Shown here: in pieces, positions 1 to 10,800 of the stretch
Layout of the letters: each line of letters opens with the position of its first letter
Numbering within the stretch: position 1 is the first letter of the stretch
Origin: Deuterostichococcus epilithicus
Lineage: Eukaryota; Chlorophyta; Trebouxiophyceae; Prasiolales; Stichococcaceae
Length of the DNA: 64,000 bases
Assembly: GCA_033439295.1 (NCBI GenBank)
Contig: JAVTLE010000008.1
Coordinates: 2,542,001-2,606,000 of the forward strand
Direction of reading: 5' to 3'
Position numbers and translations under genes: made by a program
The notes under the pieces: model-generated
The model's input: only the letters and a program-made list of their open reading frames with translations
Databases searched by the model: none
Told to the model about the DNA's origin: nothing

Positions 1-84
1 ACAGCCCACCGCCCTGATGCAGGGCCACGTTGTGACAAACCCCGAACTGTAACCCCTTTGCTAATAGTCTTACAACGACTTCAC

Positions 85-1053
85 CTGGCCCCTCCGCCGC
101 AGGCGTCCACAGCGCGCCGGCCTGGTACAGCAGCTCGAATAGGTCCAGCGCCTCGGCGCCCTCTGTCGTGAGCGGCAGCGCCGGCGGGTGCAGCGCTGCC
201 ACGACAGCCTCGTGCACCAGGGGCGCCGCGCCCCCCGCCGGCTCGGCGGCGGAGCCGCTGTCGGCTGTCGGGCCGGGCCTGGAGGCCATGGCGGCAGTGT
301 CGGCCGCGGCATCGCCGGCTGCGTCCTGGAAAAACGCCGCCGGGAGGCGCAGCTGCAGCTGGACAACGTACGGCGCCCACCGCTCGGCGGTGCCAGAGCC
401 GTAGTGTCGGTAGTTGGGCATCGCGCGGGCGACCCCCACCAGCTGCGAGACGCGGAGTCAGCAACGTTGCAGTCTGTTGGAAGAGACGATTGTGTTTGGC
501 GGAGGAGACTGCACGGATATGGATGCATTCCCTTGCAGGCCATTGGAGTGTTGCGCGATGACGTGAGCTGGTCTGGGATATGGCGAAACCGCATTCCCTG
601 GCAGCTGTGTCCCACCATGCCTGATGTCACTGGCTGCGCAACCAAGCCCTGCTGTCACGTGCTGGATGTGCATGCCGACGCAATGCGCACCTCCACAGCG
701 AGCTTGCCGGCGCGTGCCATCTGCGCAATGGCATGCCAGAGCCCATGCCGAATTGCGCCATGCCGTGCCACCCTCCAGCGGCCCTCAAGGAGATAAGCGT
801 GAGCGTGTGGCAAATCTGACAGGTCTGCCTCGGTGGTCTGCGCCTGCACCACCGCAGGAATGGCGATTCGAGCAGCAGCTGCACACACGGGAATCAGGAC
901 TAGAAACGACATTCCCCAGGCTTGCACTGGCGGCGTGCAGATGCACAGCGGCGTGCCCACCTGCGTCAGCGTGAAACTTGTCTCATCGACCCTGAGCGTG
1001 TAGTCACCGAGGCCGCGGGGCGCGCCCAGAAAATCGAGGGGGAGGAGCCCACC
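85..1053 (-). CDS. unidentified protein, two exons of a minus-strand gene (partial)
   Basis: I do not recognise this gene. Two minus-strand exons join in phase: 961-1053 (31 codons, including LGDYTLRVDETSF) and 85-442 (starting LVGVARAMPNYRHYG, then a Pro/Ala/Gly-rich stretch, then ALDLFELLYQAGALW). Both are flanked by good acceptor (cag) and donor (gtgggc, gtgaag) sites. The chain continues past base 1, so the C-terminus is missing. The 518-base gap between the exons shows no other exon I can support. The alternation of hydrophobic and charged residues and the phase match support coding, but I see no catalytic motif. Confidence 0.45.
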
Positions 1054-1190
1054 CTGCCCAAGCGTCCTGCACGCATGCACGATTTTTTCAGTCGGCCAAT
1101 CGCCGCATTTGACAGCTGGACGTCTCTAGCATTCGCCAGGATGGTCTTCGGAGTCTGATGCATCAATATTGGAGGCTGCAGACAGACAGC

Positions 1191-1312
1191 CTCACTCGAG
1201 GCTCAGCTGCAGCGGTCCAATGACAATATCAACCGCCGCAGCTGCGGATGGGCGTGCGGCCTGCGTGGCCTCCCCCGGGCTGCCGGAGAAGATGGTCTGG
1301 TGGCTGCCCATG
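1191..1312 (-). CDS. possible upstream coding exon of the same unidentified gene
   Basis: A minus-strand open stretch reads AMGSHQTIFSGSPGEATQ and continues to DIVIGPLQLSLE. It is bounded by an acceptor-like aag and a gtgagg donor. Its phase does not connect simply to the exon at 961-1053, so it may belong to another isoform, end its own gene at the overlapping TGA, or not be coding. From here to about 2040 I find no other supportable gene. Confidence 0.2.
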
Positions 1313-2048
1313 GCCTTGCCAGACCTTTGGGGTCACGTCCGTCAAGGCTGGGCTTCAGCAGCATCCATTTTGACCATGTTGAGGCTCACTCCCAAGTCAA
1401 TGTCATTCATGTGGAATGCAGTGAGGCCGAAACCGCATAGACATACTGAGCTGAATGTTTTACGGCCTCCGGCTCAGCTTAGCATGCCATATTCAGTTGC
1501 AAGACTTGCCAAATGAATCCGAGGTCGAAACATCTCGCAGCACGCGACGCAGCTGCGGACTGCATACAGGGCGGTGCACATGGTACACGTGCTTTCTCGG
1601 CTTCTTGGCTGCGTGCAGCTGTGTACCCCCTGGTACGTACTCGGCTTCACGCCTCAAAGAACTCAGTCAAAAGCAAACTGCAAGACAGTGTCGCAAGTCG
1701 CCTGGCAGACCCGATTGCAGACTCCGGATCACGCGTCACGAGCAGTAGCGACGAACACCGTCACCAGCTGCACCGTCTTGTGTTTTGTCAATCAACCTCG
1801 CAGATTTGAACCACAGACCGATCTGTGACCCCCGAGCTGTGCCCCGGCGAGCAGGTGACGCCGCACAGTCCATGTTGAAGGCCCCACCAGTCGTGCCCGA
1901 GCCAGCGCCACAGCATGAATTGACCCGCAGGTGACCTTGCAGATGCGCGATCGCGCTCAAATGGCGGATTATCAGCTCTTGCAGAACTTGAGGCCTCCTC
2001 CCACATGCTTGCGTGTAGCCGCGGTTCACTTTGTATCAGTCCTGAGCT

Positions 2049-5000
2049 GTGTCTCTCACATGCAGTCAGGACAGCCCCGTGAGCGTACTGCCCCCAACGG
2101 GCAGTGCGCCGTCCGAAACCGAGCCACTCGTTGAGACCGAGCCACTCGTCGAAGGACGTGTGCTTGGAAGTGTCACGCCGCTCCAGCGCTTCAAGGCGTC
2201 GCCATGGTTCCCGCACATCATTCTCATGTGCTGCCAGGTGCTTGATCACCTGTAAAAGCTTCATTTTGAGTTCCCGCACCTCATTGTCATGTGCTGTCAG
2301 GTGCTTGATCATCTGCAAAAGCATTGATTTTGACTCGAAAGGTCAAGTCGACAAGTCTGCCGTGGTGATGCAGAATTGCACCTGCCTTATGCTAGTTTCA
2401 AGCACAGTGCGTGCTGATCCTGTCATCCGGCAGCTGGCTTCCTGTCAACGCTCTTGTGAATCCTCGCAGCTGGCGTTTGCGTCGATGCACGTGACCAGCC
2501 ATGCGGCGCTGGACTACATTCCGCCAACAGTGTACTCGGCATTCCGCATCGGGATGGCGGTGCCGCTGCTGTTTGCATCGGCACGCCTTCAGGTGAGCGA
2601 CATTTCATCCTGCACGCATCCGAGGTCAGCTGGGCATCGCTGCAACGTGTATCACCATCGCTGCAACGTGTATCACCACCGACTGAGTATATTGAGCAAG
2701 TGTACCTGTGTGTCTGTGCACAGGAGGCGAGTTTCCGGCCGCAGCTGAACGACCTGCCGTGGTTTGTGGTCCTGGGGATCATCGGAGTGGCCACGCCGCA
2801 GTGCCTGGTCTACATCGGCAACAAAGTGCGGGAGACATGAGCCAGACGAGCTGCCTGTATATATAGGCTTGCAGGTTCCACCCGGCTTGAGACCCTGCAC
2901 GAGCTGCTGCAAACATTGCACAGCACCCCTGCACAACGCACCTGAGTCCTGCATGGGGTCAGCAAGGCGTACACAGCAGCGATTGTGTCTTGACTCATGC
3001 AGCTGGCCGGAGCCGCATACGTGGGCATCTTCACTCCGATGGTGCCGGTGTACGTCGCAGTGCTGTCGGCGCTGCTGCGCATAGAGCGCTTCACGCTGCT
3101 CAAGGTGAGACGGTGCAAACCCTGAAGTACACACAGCTGCAGGCACTCGATGGTAATCAGCGGGCTCCCGCCGTGCCGGTCGCAACCTTCGTCTCTCTCA
3201 CGTCGCCAGAGAGCGCTGTCATCCAAAGGCCGTTACGTGCCTCAGCATTGGCTGCCGTTGCAGCAAGACTGCACCAGCATCTGACCTTTCAGACTTGCGC
3301 AGGGCGTCGGCATCTGCTTCTCCATATCGGGCGCCTTCATCCTGGTCCACATCGAGAAGCTTGACATTCACAAGTGCGCCCCCCTTGAGCGCGCAAGTTT
3401 CGAGCTTTTACCAATGTGTCTGCAAGAGTGCGCTCAGCGCCTGTGCACGCTGCCCATACAGTCTCGTGCAAGTGCGCCAGAGGCGACTCGACGCATTCGA
3501 AGCTGGCACGGCATCTAGACATCATTGCAGCCTGCTGCTTGCGCTCCGCCGAGCCTTGAATAAATCCTATTACCTGTAGGGCCAACACGAAGGGGCTGCT
3601 GGCACTCATGACCCTGAACGCCAGCTACGCAGTATACCTGGTAAGCCTGCAGCGCTACCTGTCGCGCCGGCCTTATCCCTTCTCCTTCTTCGCATGCGCC
3701 TCCGCCTGCGGCTGCGCCGCCGTGACCGCCGTCGCCCTGCCAGAGTTTGCCAAGGTGCGCTTTGGATAGTTCCCTGCCTTGCCAGGCTTTGTGCCGAATA
3801 CACCGGTCTGAGCAAACCTTGAAATTCATGTATGTTGCAAAGCTTGGCGTGCGTAGCTTCCAAATTGCAGCAGGACGGGAGTTTCCACCGGTCACACCGT
3901 GCTCGCCGAGTCCCGTCTTGGATTGCACCTGCGGCTGCTATTTGAGGTAGTATCCTGTGTTGCAGATCGACTGGAGCGCAGTGCCCTGGTCTGCCTGGGC
4001 CGCCCTCGCGTGGGCTGGCTGCGGCACCTCTTTCCTGGCGCACTCGGCCGTCAGCTGGGCCGTCGGGCGCTGCGCCGCCGTCATCCCCTCCATCTACAGC
4101 TGCATGCAGGCAGGTTCAATGCTGTGTGTTGCCATGGGCGGCTCCGAAATGTTTCCACTCATACTTGCGCCGCTGAGCTCGTAGTGCAGCCCGCGTCAGC
4201 TCAGGCGCCTGCACAGCTGGGAAGGCTCTGACGGGGCCACCTTCGAGGTCAATGCTGGCCCTGTGAAGGCCACGCATATTCCCTTGATGCTGGCACGTCT
4301 CTGCTCCGTTAATGCTCACAACTGTCCCCGCCTGCGCAGCTAGTGCACTGTGGTAATCATTACTCTTGCGACGTGACGCCTGGGCCAGAATCTTAAACCC
4401 TGCAGGCCTCACTGGTCTGGAACCTCCCTTGCTGTGGCAGCTGGTGCTGACCGTCATGCTGGCAGCATTAGACCCTGACACTGTTCGTGAAACCACTGAC
4501 CCTTGTTGTGCAGCCGGTGCTGACGGTCACGCTGGCAGCATGGTACTTGGGGCAGACGCTGGCGGGACGCGACCTGGCCGCCATGGGCCTGGTTCTCGTC
4601 GGTGTTGGGTTTGTCATCTACTCCAAGGTCTCGGAGGATGCCCGCCGGTGCGATTGCAGTGCGCTGCCAAATTCAAGCTTGCTGTTCCTTAGTGCGTTGG
4701 CGTGCGCTGCCCTTTGCAGCAGATCTTGCCTCGGGCCAGCCCGTGCCTGCTTGTGCGAGCTCGGTTCCGAAAGCTGCACCGGGACTTTGCCAAGCTGGGA
4801 GTCTGACGCTAGTCCCCACAGCGAGCAGCTTGCGGTGCCAGGACCCATACCTGCACAGGCTCTGCCATGCTGCAGGGCAAGGCCTGTTGTGCGCCGCTCT
4901 GTGGTCGCTGCCGCACCTGTCCGTGGCGTCTAGGATAGGTGTGAATTGGCAATCGTCTCCATGCACAGGCGGGCGGAGCGTACGGCAGAGTACCAGCTCG

Positions 5001-5637
5001 TCAGCCTGGGCGGCGACAAGGGCAGTGCGGACGCGCCGCCGCTGCGACGCGTGCCCAGCCACTGGGAGGTGCCCGACCTGGGCAGCGCAGGTACGCGGCT
5101 TTGCAAACATCGTTCCGTCCTCGGCAGTACAGCCGCCAAACTCAAGCAACTACTCGAGCAATAAGAACAATACATGGCCTGATTTGGTCCCTGGGCTTGA
5201 GAGCTCTGGGCGAGCAGAGATTGCATGGTGGTTGCACACGAGGTGCTTGTTGATGCTTTTTTGAACTGTGTTGATGCTTTTGAACTTCTCCCCAGCACAT
5301 GCGGACCTGGACTCGATGTCATGCTCCCTATGTGAAATGTGACCTCGGCTTTCTGACCGGTTTGCTGCGTGGTGATGCAGGCCACGTGCTGGCTCGGGCG
5401 CCCTGCTACAACATCAACAACCTGCAAATGCTGTCGCCGCCGCCGGGCCGTGGCTCGAGCGGCACAATTAAGCTGACGCCACACCTTGCAAAGGGCTCGA
5501 GTGATGTTCACCTGGCTGGCCCCAGTGCCGAGGAAACTGTGAAGTCTGATGGTGGGGTCAATGCCGCAAGGGGCGAGTTGCGTCTAGACATCCTTTCTAG
5601 CGGCAGCAACATTGAGCGCCGTGCCGATGCCGGCTAG
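2049..5637 (+). CDS. EamA-family (plant WAT1-like) drug/metabolite transporter
   Basis: The predicted product is a membrane exporter of about 470 residues. Exons: up to 2237, 2470-2592, 2724-2825, 3003-3104, 3303-3373, 3580-3754, 3966-4109, 4514-4647, 4969-5090 and 5381-5637. The helices follow the two-repeat EamA pattern: a first helix spanning WFPHIILMCCQ/LAFASMHV, the I-P-P motif before AFRIGMAVPLLF, YVGIFTPMVPVYVAVLSALL, SISGAFILVHIEKL, then a second repeat ending PVLTVTLAAWYLG and LAAMGLVLVGVGFVIYSK. The long hydrophilic C-terminus is unusual for length. Substrate cannot be read from sequence; plant relatives carry auxin or amino acids. The start is unresolved: exon 1 is open from a GTG at 2049, so a small upstream exon with the ATG is likely. 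The intron after 4109 uses a GC donor. Confidence 0.82.
2208..2333 (+). repeat. 63-bp tandem duplication covering the end of transporter exon 1 and its splice donor
   Basis: Two adjacent 63-bp copies (2208-2270 and 2271-2333) differ at a handful of bases. Each contains the last 30 bases of exon 1 followed by the same cag/gtgctt donor. The first copy supplies the donor used in the reconstructed protein. The second lies inside the intron as a decoy or alternative donor. Confidence 0.85.
2639..2683 (+). repeat. 21-bp tandem duplication in a transporter intron
   Basis: GCTGCAACGTGTATCACCAT is present twice in succession with one difference. It lies between exons 2 and 3 of the EamA-type transporter. 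Confidence 0.8.
4434..4545 (+). repeat. partial duplicate of the start of transporter exon 8 inside the preceding intron
   Basis: The intron carries a copy of the following acceptor and exon start. After cag at 4440 it reads LVLTVMLAAL, against PVLTVTLAAWYLG in the real exon starting at 4514. The copies lie 73 bases apart. The upstream copy keeps a usable-looking acceptor but has diverged. Confidence 0.8.
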
Positions 5638-6289
5638 CCGGGGACGGCGCGGCCGTGTGTTGCAGATCGTCAAGAGCTGTCACTGGTGGCCGCCATCAGC
5701 CCGAGGAAAGCAACAAAGACGAGCGCAGGTAGCATGATGAAGGTCGAGAAGGGCTGTGGCCCAGGCCCGACGCGACTCACAAAGCCAACAATAAGCTGGT
5801 AGTGACGCTACACTGATTACTCATGGAGTTCAGATTAAGAACTGTGGATTGGTTGTTCCACACTGACTTGTGATGGGAAACGTCAGGGTCTAGTAAAGTG
5901 TTGTTCTGCTGGCTTTTCTTGAGTCATAGGTTGAAGCCCGCAGACGCCTTTTGCATCTGTGTCATTCACATACCAACTCAATTGCGAATCTTTCAAACCA
6001 GCTGCCCGGCGCCGTCTGCTGATCATTATCTCCCGGCTACACCGCCTGCAAGTCCGCCATGGCCCGAGGGTTTCTCTGAGGTGACTGTATACCGGCGCAG
6101 GATTTGTCATGTCCAATAGTCAGGTTTGCTGGCGTTATTGGCAGTGGTCTAGGGCAAACATGAGGCAGCAGAACATCTATGACCGTGAGCGCCGCCGCTG
6201 CCGCACTGCGGCAAGGCAAGCAACAGGCCGGGCTAGCGCTTGTCAGAGCCTGCCTGCGCGGCGAATGTTTGTCGCCCTTTGGTCAGATT
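5638..6289. other. gene-free stretch downstream of the transporter
   Basis: I see no coding exon, RNA gene or clear repeat in these 650 bases. They probably contain the 3' untranslated region of the transporter; the nearest downstream TGTAA motif is near 6337. Confidence 0.5.
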
Positions 6290-6510
6290 CAGTGGCAGCG
6301 AGGGCACAGGACCACACGAAAATGGGGGACGAGCCCCTGTAACATCAGCGAACCGCACAGGTACATGTCTGGCGCCCGCAGCGAGGCCCGCGGGCCCGGG
6401 TGCCACAGGAGCACGTACAACGACCAGTCTATAGGGGCTCAATGACAAAGTAACAACATGGACACAACAAAGCAAACCGCATGAACCACAATGAACCAAA
6501 TCCGCGCCAG
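6290..6510 (+). repeat. flank element A, left copy of the inverted duplication
   Basis: This segment aligns, with gaps and many substitutions, to the reverse complement of 18480-18710. Shared landmarks in order are CAGGACCA, ACGAGCC, CTGTAAC, CAGGT, ATGTC, ACGACCAG and a CAACA-rich end. I see no coding capacity conserved between the copies. It lies outside the tRNA in both arms, which shows that the tRNA was duplicated together with its surroundings. Confidence 0.65.
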
Positions 6511-6825
6511 CTACTGCTAGATACTCTAGGCGCCGCCTGCCGATCGGACGCCGAAGTCGATGAAGGGCCCCATAGTCCTTTATTTGCATGGCATTACTAC
6601 ATCCCGGGCTCAGCGATGCAAGACCAACCTTTTGGGGGTCAGGTGTGAGCGGTGAGGCAGCGAAGATGAGCAAACGAGCTGCAAACCACCGGGGCACAAC
6701 AAAGGGCAGCAGCGATCTTGGGCGGTCAGGCGGAATAGTCAATCCGTGAAACAGTTGATACGTGGCGCTTTCAAGATTGTAACCGCCAAATTTGACCACC
6801 GAGCACCCCATCACACACGGCAGCT

Positions 6826-6896
6826 TGCTTTGTAGTGTAGTGGTTAGCACTGGGGACTCTGAATCCCCCAACCTGGGTTCGACTCCCAGCAAGGCA
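6826..6896 (+). tRNA. trnQ-CUG: tRNA-Gln (anticodon CTG), left copy
   Basis: The 71-base sequence folds as a cloverleaf. The acceptor TGCTTTG pairs with CAAGGCA with one wobble and a T1-A72 end. The D arm is GTGTAGTGGTTAGCAC. The anticodon stem GGGGA/TCCCC encloses loop CTCTGAA, giving anticodon CTG for codon CAG. The T arm is CTGGG-TTCGACT-CCCAG. The D arm and loop match plant tRNA-Gln closely. A T5 run at 6905-6909 is a good polymerase III terminator. It is intron-less, and CCA is not encoded. Confidence 0.93.
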
Positions 6897-6904
6897 AAGC
6901 TTTG

Positions 6905-6957
6905 TTTTTGGCGCAACCGCTTGCGTTTTTGGCGCGGACATGCACATTTGCGCCAAA
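6905..6957 (+). promoter_or_regulatory. cluster of three E2F-like motifs downstream of tRNA-Gln
   Basis: TTTGGCGC occurs at 6907-6914 and 6928-6935, and its complement GCGCCAAA at 6950-6957. This matches the E2F/DP consensus TTTSSCGC. The outer two also form a 10-base inverted repeat, TTTGGCGCAA and TTGCGCCAAA, able to make a hairpin. All three are conserved in the other cassette. A regulatory role is inference; they could instead be parts of a structured RNA. Confidence 0.4.
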
Positions 6958-6996
6958 CATAACACAAGCTCGCGTTCTGAACCGGTTGATGGCTTG

Positions 6997-7866
6997 ATGT
7001 TTGGTCCTCTGTGCCTTCGATCCCACTTACTTTGCCTGGTCGTTGTTTGTGCACGCCGATTCATTATCTATCTGTAGTGCGTGCATCCCTTCCGGTATTG
7101 GCCTAGCTGACGCACTGTCGCCAGCATTATTCATAATGTTCAACCTTTTTTGATCATTTGAAGAGCGGCTTGATTAGCTAGCTGCACGCACGGTACACAA
7201 AGCCTCCGGCAACTATGATTAGATGGCTCACAAGATATATTTCCGACGCGCCGGCCTCACTTACGTAGGCTGGTAAGGCATCAAACCACCAATTCAAACG
7301 TCGCATGCTTTTCATCCCCAATCTGTATGAAGCGACCACTCGTGGCCAGCTGCAATGATGAGGCCCACCATTTACCGCAAGCATCAAACGCACATTCTAT
7401 CTCCACACAATGCAAAACAACTGTTGCATGTACGTATGTATGGCGGCGGCGCCGGGCCGCGCTACCCTCTGTATCACTGCCGCACAGCACCCATTGCCTC
7501 GCACACATTGCCTCGCCATTGCCTCGCACTCCATCAACAGGCAATCCCTCCCATTGGCCACAAAGCCGCCGTCATAAACGTGCAGATGCGCGCCAGCCTC
7601 GCTCGGCATGTGCCAAACCTACCGGTCTTCACCGGCGGCATGTGCGATTCAAGTCTGAGCCTCATGATAACACGCAACTGAGGGTACGCAAACTTGAGCT
7701 GCCAGAAGTCGTCTCCCCAAATATCGTGCGCACATTCTGAGCGCGACAACCCGAGCGAACATCTCGTCTGCCTGCGTGGCGCCCCTTTTATGGCCCTGTA
7801 GTACGAGACTGGTAAACTGTGTGCCGCTGCCACTTGAGCGCTCCCGCTGCTGTGTCGTCATCGTCG
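6997..7866. other. no gene supported
   Basis: Several open frames occur here, but none shows splice-linked continuity or family similarity. The right part is probably the 3' untranslated region of the F-box/LRR gene on the minus strand. Confidence 0.45.
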
Positions 7867-10800
7867 TCAGCCAAGCCTGCCTACCATCTGGCGCCACAAG
7901 CTGCATGCCAGTCTTTTCAGCAAACTCAGCAGCCCAGCCGCCCAGTTGCAAACCTCAGACAGCTGCGCCGGTGCCGGGCGTTCGTAAACCCTCGTCAGGC
8001 GGATGAAGGGGTAGGCAAATGCGTCGCGGCGCCGCCAGTCATGGCCAGTCATGGGCACGTATGGGGCTGCAGTTGCCCCCGTCAAGTCGACCTGTCGCAG
8101 CTGCGGCAGGCAGCACAGCGCCTGCATGCCCCTGCAGCGTGAACGATCAAAGTCAGTGTCTGGCGCGCGCCTGGACGTTACTCAGAGGCAGCTGACAGCA
8201 CAGCGCATTCTGCAGCCTGGCCAGCACCGCCGAGCGCAGCAGGGTCTGTGCGCTCCGGCACCTGCTCCGTGGCTGGCAATGCAGAAGTCGAATGGTTTCT
8301 CACAGGATAGCAAATTTATCTATTTAAATAGGACACCACTGTCACAGCCGTGACCCAAGACGTCAGTCTGGCCAATGCAATGAAGGCATGCCTGGGGGTG
8401 ACATGGTGGCACCATGACAGGTCCAGCTTCCGCAGCCGCTGCAGGCGCGTCAGCTGCTGCAGACCATCGTCTGTCACCTCAAAACCCATGATGTTCAGCT
8501 TAGTGAGACCGGTCAGCGCTGCGACTGCCGCCATGGCCTCCACCGGCAGATGCTTTTGGGCGAGGCATAGCCTTTGCAGACGCCGTGCTGCAGTCAGCGA
8601 CTCCAGCCCCTCTACCAGCGCCTGATTGCAAGCGTTTCAAGTCATGGTCAACCTCCCTCAATCTCGCACTGCTCCCAGGTGTTCCCTGACAGCATACTTT
8701 CACCCATAAGTTGAAGGCTTGTGATTCGTGTGCTGAGGCACTTGCATTTATGCTCAGTGGAATGCCGGCGCCTTGGAACTGGCGCTTGCGCTCGCTGCCA
8801 TCAGTTCTAAACAGCAAAGAACTGGTGCAGTTGCAATGGCAAGAGCTGATTGGCATATCCTCACCGGTGTCACGTGGACGGTCTTGTCTGTGGCGTTGCT
8901 GATGCGGGACAGGTTGAGGCGCGTCAGCCCCGTCGCCGCCGCCGCTAGCGCCGCCATGCCGGCGGCATCAAAGCCATCGGAACACCGTGCATCAAAATCC
9001 TCCAGGGCCGGCAGCGATGCCAGGCTGGCGAGCACATCAAGGGGCAGACCGATTCTGCCGGCACGCAGCGATTTGAGCGCCGTGAGGCGCTGCCGCATCT
9101 CACTGCAGCTGCTGCAATGCAGCAATCGCGTCATCTGTTCATGGGGCTTGCCAGTTTCCTGAACATCAAGGACGCCATACACAGTGGCCAGTTGGCTTGT
9201 GAAGCTTCCATCATAAACCCACCGTCCCACTCCAACTCCGCAGTACTATTTCCTTGAGCATAAAGTTTGCAGTCTGAAAGTTTGCAGTCTGAAAACTGGT
9301 GGCATGCAGAGAGCCTAAAGGGGGCATCTGCATGACCACATGTCACACTGATGGGTGTGTTGCGACAACCTACCGCTCCGTCACAGCGTCTCGGCACCCA
9401 CTGATGTCGAGGCTGGTCAGCGCAGGGAAACGGCGTACAATGTCCAGCAAGCCGCCTTCCGACAGAGACACTGGCGCCTCCTGGAAACTCGGTTTTCCCG
9501 GGGCGCTGCAGTCGAGGCGCTGCAAGCGGTCAGGAGGCCAGTGCATCGTGAAAGGATGCAGGTCCTGCACCTGCAGCGAGAAGCAAAGCAGGTCTTGCAT
9601 CTGCCACCTCGCTGCCGGGTTCTGAGCATACTTGCAGCGCATTGCAGACGAATTTGCCAAGCACAACTCCGAGACTTCCCTCCCAGAGTGCAAGACAAAC
9701 ATCACTCATAACAGATTGCTGTTGGCACAACCAGCTGGCGGGACACACAGCATGCATGGCCTCCTCAGAGCGCATGCAATTAGGCGCCAGAGGGTCTGCT
9801 GCGGCACCGCGAGTCCGGCGAAATCTACGGCAGTGAGGGCGGTCAGGCCGGCGGCGCCAACAAGCCAATTCAGCTTCGGCCGTGCAATACTGGAGAAGAA
9901 CTGGCCAGGATTGGCCGACAGCTCCTCCAGGCTGGTCAAGCGCCTGATTGCAACAGCGCCGGCGCCTGCAGAGAGGTCTGAAATCTGGCAGTGGTCCACA
10001 ACATCGGACATGTGTTCCAATCATCATCCAGTATCGAAATGCACTTTTACAGCCCAAATCTGAAATACTGTTGTCAGCGCCACCCCCCCGGGGGGGGACA
10101 ACAAGTGGCAGAAGAGACAATCAGGGAACGTATGAGAGATTGCTTGCAAAACCGTGTTTGTACCGTCTGAGGTCGACAGCGCCGATCCAATCAGGTGCAG
10201 CACCCGCAGCTGCGTCATCCCCGCCAGTGCCGCGGCAAGTGACGCCGGCTGCATGTCGCAGCAGCCGGCCAGCACCAGCCGCGTCATTGCCGTCAGGCCC
10301 GAAAGTCCTTCACCCGTCAGGCTTGTGGAGTCTGACAGATCCAGGTCGGCAAGCAATGAACACGCTTGCCCAATGTGCTGGATTAATTCTGCATGCACGA
10401 ATACACCTTTGGTAACAGCGTGATGTCTTGGAGTGCGGCAAACCAGCTGATCAGTGCAGGATGCGCAAACCAAGCACATGCATGTTATTGAGGGTTGAGG
10501 CATGGACAAGAGACCAGGAAGCGCACGCCCATTAGTGACGACTGCCTACCTTTCCCTGGACCATGAGACCCGCGCAGTCGCAGCTTGCGCAGCGATATCA
10601 GCCCACAAATAAGATAACGCAGCCTGCTGGAGGACAGGAACGTCAAGCGAGGAGGGCCAAGGTCCAGGCTTGTTAACAGCGGCTGCAGCGGAACCAGCTG
10701 CGCCAGGTGTTTCTCTGTAAGGCTGTAGTGCATCTCAACTGACAGCTCCTGCAACCAGGGCACATAAACCGATCAGGCGCTGCCTGGTGCCTTTGTTCAC

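Larger units (their letters stand above)
6785..6996 (+). repeat. tRNA-Gln cassette, left copy
   Basis: This 210-base unit holds about 40 bases of 5' flank, the tRNA, an oligo-T stretch and about 100 bases of body. It matches 18218-18427 in the opposite orientation. The tRNA is identical in both copies, and the downstream 100 bases differ at only two positions that I can see. Similarity stops abruptly after GATGGCTTG. Confidence 0.85.

Noticed and set aside
1788-2324. 178-codon minus-strand frame with coiled-coil-like repeats (LLQMIKHLTAHDNEVRELK)
   Set aside because: The heptad look comes from the 63-bp tandem duplication read on the wrong strand. The plus strand gives a transmembrane helix that splices in phase into the transporter.
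6826-6996. Classical tRNA-derived SINE as the sole explanation for the cassette
   Set aside because: Flank element A and LRR genes are duplicated in the same mirrored order, so the two copies arose with a larger segment. A SINE origin remains possible only if other dispersed copies exist.
6233-7054. 273-codon minus-strand open frame, with a shorter twin at 18179-18370
   Set aside because: It runs through the tRNA-Gln gene and its cassette. The shared peptide between the two places is the translated tRNA cassette, not a protein family.
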